A stretch of DNA of 64,000 nt, taken from assembly GCA_010094045.1 (NCBI GenBank), contig ML986638.1, forward strand, positions 62,001-126,000, written 5' to 3'. The stretch comes from Lojkania enalia (taxonomy: Eukaryota; Ascomycota; Dothideomycetes; Pleosporales). This document shows, piece after piece, positions 33,524 to 44,990 of the stretch. The first letter of the stretch is position 1. Every line of letters starts with the position of its first letter. The position numbers and the translations under genes were made by a program. The notes beneath the pieces are model-generated. The model did not search any database, was not told where the DNA came from, and saw nothing but the letters and a program-made list of their open reading frames with translations.

Positions 33524-34495
33524 GAACTAGTCAGAGCTGGGGTATTGTGAGTGAAGATCCTATGAGATGCGGGAGGGAAGATTCGAGTCCCAAGGTTGAC
33601 ATTCCGATTGAAGGCGAGGATGTAGATTGCAAATATGGTTTCAATGGCATTTTCAGCAACAGAATGCATATAGATATAATGGCTTTCCGGCTGGCATATA
33701 GAAGGATCTTTAGATTATACCCACATACATAATGCTGTAGATATGGGGGCATATAGAGAATCAGACAATGATACCCAATTCGTTTTCTCAGAGCTGCGTT
33801 CCGTTGGTATTGTATCTGTAGAGCATTGACTGTGTTGATTTAATGTGATCCGCTTCAAACCCAAGGATAAATGTATTTAGAACCTCGAAAAGTGCATGCA
33901 TACTTCCACTATGCTACCCGAACTACTAGGTACGAAATCTTCATCCTATTGCCCGGAGCCATGTCTGGATATCAATACGCTGCCCTACACCATGACAAAA
34001 TGTACTATGCTATGCAATATATATTGCTCCACATATACACCTACGAGTCCATGAATAGGCTGATACCCTCGCATTCTTTAAAATACAGTGCTAGTATCCC
34101 CTTAAGTAATTTGTTATCCGTATAACTAGCTGGAAGTGTAACGCTCGATTCGATAGTTGTGTAACGTGGTATCCGTTTTCTTCGGGACGAGACATGCGTG
34201 GAACGACGTGGAAGCCATCAGCATAAGCGTCGTATATCGTATCGCATCGCAACGGTCCCATTGTAAAATGTTGAATATCTGAGCAAAGGGAGTATGATAG
34301 GCCTACGACTAGGAAATAGGGGGTGAATATGGGTATCGTGAACCAAATAGAGATTGATGATCCAGATCTTGTCGGCCAAAAAATCCGACCTGATAATACC
34401 AAGGGTTGTTAGAAGAGTTGCTTTAGTGCGTATGCAAGATAAGATGTGTGATCCCGATTTAAGAAAAAGTGAGTGAATCATCCCACGCACGCCTC
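33524..34495. other. Convergent intergenic region, dac1 / Rab
   Basis: About 970 bp of 3' flank, AT-rich, with only short ORFs. A GATTCGAGTCC sequence near 33575 resembles a tRNA B-box but has no credible tRNA around it. Confidence 0.4.
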
Positions 34496-35669
34496 TCAAC
34501 AGCACTTGCCCCCCTTACTCTTTCTTGTCCTTTCGATCTGCTCCTCCCAGTCTTGCCGCTCGCCACTAGCCGGCGTCGTCGGAAACACCATCCAGCTCCT
34601 TCTCTTATCCCCAATGCCGACCCTAAAACTCCCGTTTCCGTTGCTCGGGTAGTCAAAGTAGCCGTTCGAGTTCCCGTTACCGCTGACGCCTGGCGTGATT
34701 CCGGCCAAAGCTAGATCCTGCTGCTCCTGTTCTAACTTCCGTTGGTGCTGTTCGACAAGCTTTCGGGTAATGACGCGGAACACCTCGTCTACGCCTTCGC
34801 CGTCTTTTGCGCTGATCTCGTGGCAGCAGTCCCAGCCGATATCTTGGCCCCAGAATCCGCTCGACCTATTGCTATGCGGCGATGCCATGCCACTGGTCGA
34901 GACACCTTGTGCGCTTCCTCCTGTCGGGGTCGTGCTCTGTCCATTCTGGCTCGGGTATAGGTGTTCCGCGACGTAGGCGATGCAGCGCTCGAACGGGACT
35001 TTACGCTTCGAAGGGTCCTCGGCGACCATGTCTGACTTGGTGCCAACCACATGGAGGATGATGTCGTCACCAAGGTTCTGCTTTAGCTCCTTCATCCAGC
35101 GGCCCATTTCTTCGAACGATTGAGGGTCAGTGATGTCATAGCATAGTACCCCAGCATTTGCACCTGTGAAAAGGAGCATGTCAGTACGAGATGAACTGAA
35201 ACGCTGGAAGTATGCTAGTAGTGTACAAGGCTAGTTACACCCACAATTGCCTAAGCCCAACGTTGGGCACCAGCCCGTCGCGACGCAGAAGCAAAAATCA
35301 AAAATTGCAGAATGAGAAAAAAAAAAGGGGGGGGGAGGAAGATACAATAACAGGAAAAAGGGTGCGATACTGCTTTAACACCGCCTTGTGGCTGGGATGT
35401 GTGGGCGTGTGTGTGCGACCAAACATACCTCTATAGTAAAGTTTCGAGATGGAGCGGAATCGTTCCTGGCCCGCGGTATCCCAAATCTGCAAGCGCACAA
35501 CAGTCGAAGTATCGATATCCACCACCCTTTTCGTCAGAAACGAGGCGCCTATCGTGGAAACGGTGGTCGGAGGCGTGAATGCATTCTTGACGTAGCGATG
35601 GACGAGCGAAGTCTTCCCAACTCCCTGGCTGCCCAGTACCACAATCTTCGCTTCGAGACTGTTCGCCAT
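34496..35669 (-). CDS. Rab-family small GTPase with long C-terminal region
   Basis: Two exons (35429-35669 and 34496-35163) encode about 302 aa, far longer than the usual 200-220. G1 is GSQGVGKTS (13-21); switch II and G3 are WDTAGQERFRS (63-73); G4 reads GTKSD (121-125), with Thr where most Rabs have Asn; G5 is probably EISAKDG. The C-terminal third has a Ser/Gly/Asn-rich insertion before G5 (QNGQSTTPTGG) and another before the end. The last residues are KGGKCC, a two-Cys geranylgeranylation site. It should act in vesicle traffic. I cannot assign a subfamily. It is placed outside the GlcNAc cluster and convergent with dac1. Confidence 0.85.
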
Positions 35670-36804
35670 GGCGGTGCACAAGAGAGCTCACCTCTCTGTA
35701 TTGAAAGGTTCTCCGTTGCGATCGGGCCCAAGGCCGTCGGCGAATAACACAGAATGGTCGCGGACAGGCCGTCTTCAGGAACTGCCGCGGGTGCGCAGGT
35801 AGCTAAGAGGGCCTGGCGATAAGGATAGAAGAACTGGGAGTAGGCGGACGGAATACCAGGCGCATGGCTCGCAGGTTCAGGAGCAGCTTTGATCTGGTGT
35901 CTCGGGGGGTTGTGGTAGGTCTCACACGGGGATTTGACGTAGTAATGGGGCTCATTGAACGACTGTCAACAAGTGACAATGCCGGAGTGCGGGCTGGCGC
36001 GAGCGGCGGCTTGGCCGGGGGTGCAACTTGCCCGTGGGCCATGTGACGCCCCTCCAGCTGGGATAGTCGGCCATTCTGGCGCGGAATGCGGTGTGGACGG
36101 TGAAATGCGCCGCTTGAGGACGGCCACGGGCGCTGCGATATGAAGAAGAGCAGCCTTGATTGCGTTGAGAGGAGAGACAACAGGTTGCTAGCGCTTGCAG
36201 GGCCTTTCAGCGTCATTGGCCGTGGCCCTAGGGGCCCCGCAGCGGACTTCAGAGCCGCGCCTGCCAGCCTGCGCTGTGTCCCAGAGAGACGGCCTAGGAA
36301 ACGGCCAAGAAAGACGCCGGGCCAGCAGTGAGAGCGCACAACTACAATCCCGTAGTGTCCCTTGGGTGCCTTGGTGCCTGGGTGCCTGGGTGCCTTGGGC
36401 CCTTGGGGCCTTGGGCGCCTGTTCGCCCGCCATGAAGCTACAGACGATGGCCCAGCAAGAGCTCGCGAATTATTCGCCGACGATCGGCAATCGCCTTTTG
36501 CGATGGCGTACCCCCCTGCTCCTGTCCTGCTCGAGACGAGAGATAGGCAGTGGGTGCTGGGTCCGACGCCGCGGGGCGAGATGGACCGAGGCGAGACTCA
36601 AAATGTCCTGGCCGTCATCACCCTTGGAATGCCGGCCCTGCTGGCTCTAGCTCTGGGAATAAGAGACACCAACACCAGCCATCCTTCCCGGCGCAGCTAT
36701 TGCCATCCTTCTCTTTTCCCTGTTCTCGACTCTGTTGTCGCCGTCCAGTGTCGTTGCACCTCCAATTGCTCTCACGCCACGCTCTTCTGACACCGCCCGC
36801 GACA
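35670..36804. promoter_or_regulatory. Divergent GC-rich region, Rab / cytochrome b2 gene
   Basis: 1.1 kb between two divergent genes. GC-rich with overlapping ORFs in several frames, none convincing. A direct repeat of GGGTGCCTTG-like units occurs at 36358-36420. Confidence 0.45.
36358..36420. repeat. Short tandem repeat of GGGTGCCTTG-like units
   Basis: About six to seven degenerate 9-10 bp copies (GGGTGCCTTG, GTGCCTGGG, GCCCTTGGG) lie about 385 bp upstream of the cytochrome b2-type gene. Confidence 0.75.
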
Positions 36805-38375
36805 ATGAACCACGACCGCAACGACACGCCGAAGAACAGGCTCACAGGCGCCCAGGTCGCAGAGCACAACAGCAAGGACTCATGCTGGGTCATCGTCCAC
36901 GGCCGCGCCTACGACGTCACCGAATTCCTGCCCGAACACCCCGGTGGTTCCAAGATTATCCTCAAATATGCAGGCAAGGATGCGACCGAAGAGTTCGAAC
37001 CCATCCACCCCCCCGATACACTTGATAAGTACCTCGACAAGTCAAAGCACCTGGGCGAGGTGGACATGGGCACTGTGCAACAGGAGGAGAAGGAAATAGA
37101 TCCGGACGAGGAGGCACGACAGGAGCGCATCAAGCGCATGCCAATTCTCGAGCAGTGCTACAACCTCATGGACTTCGAAGCCGTGGCAAGGAGCGTTATG
37201 AAGAAGACGGCATGGGCATACTATTCTAGCGGCGCTGATGATGAGATTGTGCGTTTAAACTCCCCGTGATTGACATCTCCAGCCCGAGCACTAATCATGT
37301 GCAGACAATGCGCGAAAATCACAACGCCTTCCACAAAATCTGGTTCCGTCCTCGAGTCCTCGAAGACGTCGAACACGTTGACACTTCTACCACTATGCTC
37401 GGCGCGAAAGTCTCTATGCCCTTCTACGTGACCGCAACCGCCCTCGGCAAGCTCGGGAACCCAGAGGGCGAAGTGATTCTTACTCGCGGCGCGAAGAAGC
37501 ACAATGTCATCCAGATGATACCGACACTTGCATCATGTTCCTTTGACGAAATTTGCGACGCTGCTGAGGACGGACAGGTTCAATGGCTGCAGTTGTACGT
37601 CAACAAGGATCGCGCAGTGACGAAGAGGATTGTTGAGCACGCTGAAAAAAGGGGATGCAAAGGTCTTTTCATCACAGTCGATGCACCGCAGCTCGGACGA
37701 AGGGAGAAAGACATGCGCTCCAAGTTCGATGATGTGGGATCGAACGTGCAATCCTCGTCCGGCGACGACGTGGACAGGAGTCAGGGCGCCGCTCGTGCCA
37801 TATCGTCGTTTATCGATCCGAGTCTAAGCTGGAAAGACATCCCCTGGTTCCTGGAGATCACGAAGATGCCGATAATATTAAAGGGTGTGCAGCGTGTGGA
37901 AGACGTGATCCGCGCCATTGAGGCCGGAGTTCATGGTGTGGTCCTGTCCAACCACGGAGGTCGTCAGCTCGATTTTGCGCGCTCGGGCATCGAAGTTCTG
38001 GCCGAAGTAATGCCTGTTCTCCGTGAGCGCAACTGGCAAGATCGAATCGAAATCTACATCGACGGCGGTGTACGGCGCGCAACTGATATCATCAAAGCAC
38101 TCTGCTTAGGAGCCAAGGGTGTGGGCATCGGGCGGCCGTTCCTCTACGCCATGTCGGCGTACGGTCTTCCGGGGGTTGACCGCGCAATGCAGTTACTGAA
38201 AGACGAAATGGAGATGAACATGCGGTTGATTGGCTGCTCAAGCGTGTCCGATCTCAACCCTACGCTCATTGATACAAGGGGACTGGGTATGCACACTGCA
38301 GTCGTGCCTAGGGACACGCTTGGGCAGAATGTATACGACCCGCTTATTGGGCCCAAGGAGAAGGCCAAACTATAA
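36805..38375 (+). CDS. FMN-dependent L-lactate dehydrogenase (cytochrome b2 type)
   Basis: Two exons (36805-37248 and 37305-38375) encode about 504 aa. A cytochrome b5 domain fills residues 10-85: VTEFLPEHPGGSKI with heme ligand His45, and His68 in FEPIHPP. The flavin barrel follows: YVTATALGKLG near 189-199, LQLYV, ITVDAPQLGRRE, LKGVQ with Lys341 and SNHGGRQLD with catalytic His365; the FMN-phosphate loop IGRPFLYA is near the end. It should oxidise L-lactate or a related 2-hydroxy acid. The protein begins directly before the b5 domain and lacks the 80-residue mitochondrial presequence of yeast Cyb2, so it may be cytosolic or use another substrate. Confidence 0.88.
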
Positions 38376-39786
38376 GATGGGTGGAATTGCGTGTTGTGTA
38401 TGTATGCATATTTGGGACTTTGATTATACATTTTTGGGTTCTCTATCTCTGTACTTGGCACTTCCAATTAAGCGCACGCATTATCTGGACTACGTACGGC
38501 TCTTTCGCATTAAGCACTTACTGTACGTATGCATATGTAGATATATACAACCGTCAAGAACAGAATCGCTGTTCTCTATCTTTTGCTCCGAGGAACGACA
38601 TGGATATGCGGTGAAGTCGTACTTATAGGCACAACTAACTCTACTTACTTCGCTCCGTAGACGGAAACTTACTTATCGCGTCCCTTCGCGACCGACATTG
38701 GTAGAAGTCCGCAAAGCCATAGTAAGTCCAATCCCTAATAAGTCCTGGTGGCTCATGCCATCATGGCCTACCATACCTTCTCCAAGTAATCCCATATCGA
38801 TTCCGGCGCTTTGCAGAAGACAGAATGTTCTCGCTCCGATGTCAGGTGGACAACAAATGCTCGGCGCATGTGCGGATGCACTGATAGGGACCCGATAGGA
38901 GGCTGCGTATATACCATTGGCTGGGTCCATGCCTGGGAATGGTCGGTAGCGCGTCCCGTTAGTCAACCAAACGGCATTGCCCTCGGGGCTAGCCCACCGA
39001 TACAGCCGGTCGAAGCCCCTTTTTTTTTTTTTTCAACTGCGCTGGTGGAATAATGGAGAACAGCTAGAACTCAATTCAGCCTCAGCTCTGTCCCCATCAG
39101 AGGACAGATAAGTGGTCTCGGTGTTGAATGACGTGAGGTCGACGGGTGCTGCTAAAGATGGGAGGAGATCCAGGGCTGGCCCGAAACGTGGACGTCCAGG
39201 CGGCTCATGCACACTAGCCACACCCCCACATGCATCTCCTTACACGAGCCAATCATATCTCACGGCTTGGAGGGCCTAGTTTGGCGAGCTGCGGGACGAT
39301 GCAAGGGGCTAGACTAGGCGTCCTCAAGTGCTTCGACCGCCTGTTTTCAGGGAGACTTCAATTGAGTATCAAGTCTGAATTCAAAGGCGCTGGGGTGCAT
39401 TAGGAATTGCGCTCTGAACGCTGGTGTGCGATTGACTGAAAGCAGAAGTTTAGAGGAGGCCAAGGAATGCATGTGGCGTTCCACAAGGTTGCGCACGGCC
39501 GACCTTAGCCGATAAACGTCCCTCCGATGGACCAGTCGATCGAGAACCACAGTTCCGCATAGATAAAAACCTGCTCACGCCCGCTGCTCCCCTCATTCCT
39601 CATGCCGCCGACTTCCTATTCTCTTTTCTACTTTCGGCTTCACCAGCTTCTCTTGTTCATTCTTGGGGGGTTTCCAGGCTAAACGCGAACAAAGCTCATC
39701 CTCGCCACCTGACACCCACCTTATAGGCCTGAGCTCACCAGTTTGCGTGTTGGCGTGACCGTAAGATTCAAGTCAGGTTACAGGTT
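38376..39786. other. 1.4 kb intergenic region
   Basis: 3' flank of the b2-type gene and 5' flank of the MFS gene. T-runs occur near 39020-39033. No credible gene. Confidence 0.4.
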
Positions 39787-41682
39787 ATGTTTCTCACCAA
39801 ATTAAGAAATAGCGCAAGAGACAACGACGAGTTTCCTACTGCCCAACTTTTCCTTCTTGGTAAGTGGCTTTACCCCCTCCTAACTGCTGGGCGCTCCCCT
39901 TTCCCGGCCTATCGCCAATCGCCAGGTTGAACATCCAATGACTGACGCGCCATCGCAGCCCTTGTGCGGGTTGCAGAGCCAATTGCTCTCACTTCTATCT
40001 TTCCATATGCTTGGAAATTCGTCGAACATTTCAATGTCACCTCTGAGGCCAATGCGCCCTTCTTCGCGGGCATCCTCGTCAGTGCTTTCTCTTTCGCCGA
40101 AGCATGTAGCGGCATGCACTGGGGCTCCCTATCGGATCGAATAGGCCGCAAGCCGGTTATGCTTATGGGCTGCCTCGGTACCATTGCCTCCTTACTTATT
40201 GTTGGGCTTGCTCCAAATTTCTGGATTGCTCTCGCCGGCAGAATCATAGGTGGGCTGCTTAATGGCAATATAGGCGTCATTCAGACAATGGTTGGCGAAC
40301 TAGTTAGGAAGCCGGAACATGAGCGTACGTACAATATTCTTTATATCCGAAAGATGTTGGGCTTACACTACTACTAGCAAGAGCATACGCGGTAATGCCT
40401 TTTGTATGGAGTATCGGCACGATTATTGGACGTAAGTACATCTTGCCCGCCTCTACGTGTATGTTCCGTTACTGACTGAACAGCTTCTATTGGAGGCTGC
40501 TTCGCTAATCCCGCTCAAAGCTTCCCTTCGGTGTTCTCTCCAGCGGGCATCTTCGGAAGTTATCCCTACCTACTACCCAATGTCATTTGCGCATCTCTTA
40601 TGATCCTGGCTGTTCTCCTTGGATTTTTCCTCATTGAAGAAACGCATCCAGATATGCAGCCATGGAGTACCAAGGCAGATCTCGACGCTTCGGTTGCGGA
40701 GACGCCCCTGCTTCCTGCCCAGGGTGCTAATGCCCATGCTGCTGCCAACCTGACTGCCGAGTCTTACGGAACATTCGATGAGGTAGACATGCAGCGTGAC
40801 GAGATGTGGCGCGTCAGGTCAAACGGCGAGTGGGTACAGAACGACCCCAGAAACGAGAAGGTGTTTACTCGACCGGTCATTATGTTCGTGGTGGCCCTTG
40901 GAATCTTCACTTACCATTCCATGACATACGATCACCTAATACCCATCTTCCTGCAAGACAAACGCGCTGACAATGTCTCTGTCACCGCCATCTCCTCTTC
41001 GATCTTTGCTGGCGGCCTCGGGCTCTCTATTCAAGATGTTGGCATCATCATGTCCATCAACGGAGTCATTGAACTATTCATTCAAGCCGTCCTTTTCCCA
41101 TTCATGGCTTCCTTGCTCGGGATATGGAAGCTGCTGATCCTCGTCACCATCGGACATCCCATTTCCTACTTCATGGTTCCTTATTTGCCGCTGCTTCCGG
41201 TCAAATGGCTATACCCCTCGATCTACATCGCGATGGCGATTAGAAATATCTTCTCAATCACGGCATACCCTTTATTACTGATCATGATCAAAGAGGCGGC
41301 ACCGAGCCCTAGCGTCTTGGGCAAGATCAACGGCCTCGCCGCTAGCACAGGGGCTGCCTGTCGAACCATCGCCAGTCCCGTCGGAGGCCTGTTATATGGC
41401 CTTAGCATCGACATCGGATTTTCGCCCTTGGCTTGGTGGGTATCCACCTTGGTTGCGATGGTGGGCGCGCTCCAGGTCCCATTCCTAAGCCGCGAGGCCC
41501 ATAACTGCCATGCGCGCGTGCATGTCGCGCAAGGTTGCTGTCTGGCGAAGAAACTGAGCAAGAAGCTCAGGAGGAAGCGGGATGCGGCCAAGGAACATGT
41601 CGTGCATATTACAGTCGAAGATGTAGAGGAGACGGAGAGCGAGTGCGACTTTTATCAAGATGGTGGGGTTCAAAGGGTTTAG
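39787..41682 (+). CDS. MFS transporter (drug/H+ antiporter-like, ZRZ/multidrug type)
   Basis: Four exons (39787-39859, 39959-40324, 40378-40431, 40484-41682) encode about 563 aa. The signature loop between helices 2 and 3, GSLSDRIGRKPVML, is canonical for the MFS. Helices before and after a long hydrophilic central loop (about residues 210-270, with Ala/Asp/Glu) are visible, including LMILAVLLGFFLIEETHP and a C-terminal set ending LVAMVGALQVPFLS. The C-terminal tail is basic then acidic. The fourth exon is only 54 nt. It resembles fungal MFS transporters of the tetracycline-resistance-like group; the substrate is unknown. It lies outside the GlcNAc cluster. Confidence 0.85.
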
Positions 41683-41829
41683 AAGACGGAGGTGAAGGCA
41701 ACTATGGTCACAGGGAAACGAACCCCGTTTGGGTCCTAGGAGTGAAATCATACACAGCGTGGCCTAATTTGTATTCGGTTGGAAACATGCATGACAAATT
41801 TGCGACACGGGAGTTTCCAGGTTACCTGG

Positions 41830-41861
<32 letters not shown>

Positions 41862-43032
41862 CGCGGCGTATTGGCGCTATTTCTTTATCGGATAGTGCAT
41901 CTAAGTAACGCAGACTGGCCGTTTATGTCTAGGGCGGTCGGAGGCTTTTTTTTTTCATTCAAAATGAAATTGGTCTTAGGAGTGCATACATGAGTCTATA
42001 GAAGCACCTGCCCGGTACTTGAAAATACAAGATATATGGGGGGAATTTATGACGTGGTCTTGCAGAGTGTAGTGCATTGGAATATGTTGCTGAGCAACAT
42101 GTTAGTGATGATTGCTCGAGAGAAGCGGTGAGATTTGAGAACTAACCAACAAAAAAAAAAAGAAAAAAAAAAACCCCCCTAGAGAAAATGGAAAAAAAAT
42201 TTTTTGGGATGGGATAATCTGTAAGGGAACAGAGTCGAGCGAAGAGCACTGGCGTGTTTCTAACGAAGCTTAGATCAGGCATACGTCAATCGCGTCGGGT
42301 AGTGAAGGATAGGCGCGACGCGAAAAGCATCAATCGATCATTCATACTCTCGCTCACCGGGGCACACACATTGGCATCACCGACCAGGAACGAAACGCTT
42401 AAACACTAAACTCCACGATTCATGACGGGTAATATGTACGTAAATCTGGATATGTACCAACACAAATCACCGCCAGCATCATAAGGACATATCACAACAA
42501 GAACCGACTGGTTCGTTAGAGCAGGCAGACATGGTATTAACAACAACACCAACAACCACCCCATACCCATACCTATATCCAAGAGGGGAAAAAAGGGCAT
42601 TTGATTTTTGCTATCCAGTCCCAGTGTCCAGTGTCCAGAGCTAGTTGCAACCGATATTTTCTTTTTTTTTTTTTTTTTTGTGCGTATCCAGGAGATAGGA
42701 GATTGTAGGCATGCGCTAGAGAATCTACGCATGGATGTTGAAGGTAAGGACTATCTCCAAAATTTTACCAGTGGAAAGTATGATGGAACCAGTCCCTCCA
42801 GCCGCCATGACGATCTCCGTCACCATTGTCAGCAGCGGCCGAGGAGGTGGCGGGGGATTGATCCTAGGCTATGGATGAGGGCGCTGGGACCATGGTCGAA
42901 GAAGGCTATTGCTGGGCGTCGGCTGGGTTGGAATCGCCGTTGCCGTTGTTGTTTCTACTGTCACCACTGCTTTTGATTGTTGATATTTGTCGATAACATC
43001 CCGCATGTTGCTGATGGGGGATGTGCTGTTGC
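41683..43032. other. Convergent intergenic region with long A/T runs
   Basis: 3' flanks of the MFS and chitin-deacetylase genes. It contains T27 (41831-41857), A-rich runs around 42151-42173 and a run of about 18 T at 42662-42679. No gene seen. Confidence 0.5.
41831..41857 (+). repeat. T27 homopolymer
   Basis: Twenty-seven consecutive T bases. Such a run may also be mis-sequenced in length. Confidence 0.9.
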
Positions 43033-44990
43033 TTACGTGCATGTGCCGAAGGCGCTCTGGCAGCCAGTGCCGCAGTGGCCGGAGGTCGTGCCGCACCAGC
43101 CATACTGAGAACAGCAGTTGCCAAACGTTGATCCTTGGCAGGTCATTTTGACGGAGCTGCCGCAGGTGCCGTCCGAGGAGACCTTCAGAGTGGAACTAGG
43201 AGAGGGGGTGGAAGCGCGGGTCGACGATGGCTGGACGGAGGAGCCACCAGATGAAGAGCACTGCTTGGTATTAAGACATGGATGTGATATGAGTTGGCAT
43301 GTCGGAGAACTTACAGTGCCGAACGCGGAGTTACATCCGGTGCCACAGTGACCGGTAGTGCTACCGCACCAGCCATATTGCGAGCAGCAGTTGCCAAACG
43401 AAGAGCCGACACAGGTGAATCCACTAGTGCCGGCGCAAGTTCCATCAGTGGAGACCTTCAACGTGCTCGTGGCGGAGGGAGCAGAAGAAGAACGGGTGGA
43501 AGAGGGGATGGAGGAGCTGACAGAGTTGCTGCCACAGGTACCGAACTCAGACTGGCATCCATCACCGCAATATGCGGATGTAGAGCCGCACCAACCGGCA
43601 GGGCTGCAGCAGTTGCCGAACTCGGAGCCCAAGCAGGTGCTAGAGAGACAATTAGACTATTATTGCGTGATTATCAAGTTCAAGCAGGACTCACTATCCA
43701 TTGGTGCCACCGCAAGTGGCATCAGTGGTAACCTTCTTGGTACCGGTCGAAGTAGGAGCAGACGAAGTTGCAGTCCCGGTGGCAGAAGAGGACACAGTTC
43801 CGCCGCCGGAAGAGCTGCGGTACCAGTTGGCCTCTGGGTCGCCTAGGCATTCACCAACAGTGACGGCGTTGTATCCAAGGGAGGTAATGGTGGAGAGCAT
43901 AAAGTCGGTTAGGTTGTATGCGGTTTGCTGGTGGATATCATGGGAGATGGAGAGCCAGCTGTCGCTCGATGGAGAGGCGCCGCCAGCTGTGATGTTCCCT
44001 TTGAACCAGTTCTTGGAGTTCTGGATCAAACTGGGGTCATCCTGTTGGTAGTCATCCGTATCAACATCAAAGTAGACGACGTGATAACCAAGGTTGGCCA
44101 TGTCAGTCTCACATTCACCAGTGCAGCTAGAATACGGTGGGCGCATGTAGGTGGGGAAAAATCCGAGGATGTTTCGGAGGGCCATCTCGTTCTTGTACAT
44201 TTGGTTGACACGGTCGCCATGAGAAATAGCGCTCAGATCAAGATGAGTCCAGGTGTGGGACGCGATTTGATGGCCCTCGGAGTGAGCACGTTGGATAACG
44301 CTAGATAATTCAGGAGTAGTGTCGATTTCGCCCTTGTTGATGTTATTTCCGGTGATGAAGAAAGTCGCCTTCCCACCGTAGGAAGCGAAAATGTCCAGAA
44401 TGTGGGCAGTGTACTCCTGGAGTGGACCGTCGTCGTAGGTGATCGCTACATCACCGTTGTTCTTCCGGGTGTCAGCAGGTATCTTATGATCAGTGGATTA
44501 ATTCTACTTACGACACAGCTATAAATACCAGCACCGCCGTAGGACACGGATCCAACTTTTGTGCGCGCCACCGAGGAGGTGTTTGTCCCAGCAGGTGTTA
44601 CATTTTCAGGGCATCCTGGACCATACTTGTATTGGCATCCTGGTGCGTAGCAATAGTCATTATCAGTGCCACACCCTGCTCAGCCATTAGCATATTGTCA
44701 GCTAGAGGGGCGTTTTGAAAATATTTCGTACATCCAGCTTCGCTGCAGCAGACTCCCGCGGCACAAGATCCAATTCCTGGACCACACTGTCCATCAGTGT
44801 TCTGTCGGTTCTCGAGGCTATGCCTCTCAATCTCAGCCGCAGGAGCGCGAGCGTTAAGGCTGGCGAACAGATCCCGAGCCTTCAAGTCCTTGACATTCAT
44901 GCCGGCAATCCTGGGCATCGAAGGGCCAACATGAGCGGCAGCGAGCGGTGCCATGGCTGCCGCAACGGCAATAGCTGGAAAGAAATGCAT
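43033..44990 (-). CDS. Secreted chitin/polysaccharide deacetylase with four chitin-binding modules (CBM18)
   Basis: Deacetylates chitin or related polymers outside the cell. Five exons (44732-44990, 44512-44675, 43695-44482, 43315-43639, 43033-43260) encode about 587 aa. An N-terminal signal peptide (MHFFPAIAVAAAMAPLAAA) precedes one CBM18 (CGPGIGSC...CCSEAGWCG). The NodB domain has TYDDGP (Asp158/159), His217 and His221 in the HQIASHTWTH motif, and RPPYSS near 255-260. Three tandem C-terminal CBM18 modules follow, each with the NCCSxxGWCG core, separated by Ser/Thr-rich linkers containing the repeated TLKVS(S/T)DGTC. The last exon is one complete module with its linker. The assignment is firm; whether it makes chitosan for morphogenesis or defends against host chitinases is inference. 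Confidence 0.9.

Noticed and set aside
33529..33600. Possible tRNA downstream of dac1 (GATTCGAGTCC, B-box-like)
   Set aside because: The A-box-like stretch upstream does not align, the T-stem has a mismatch and no acceptor stem can be formed. Treated as chance.
41831..42173. Long T and A runs as poly-A tails of retroposed elements
   Set aside because: No target-site duplication or element body beside them; they lie in a convergent 3' flank where A/T runs are common.
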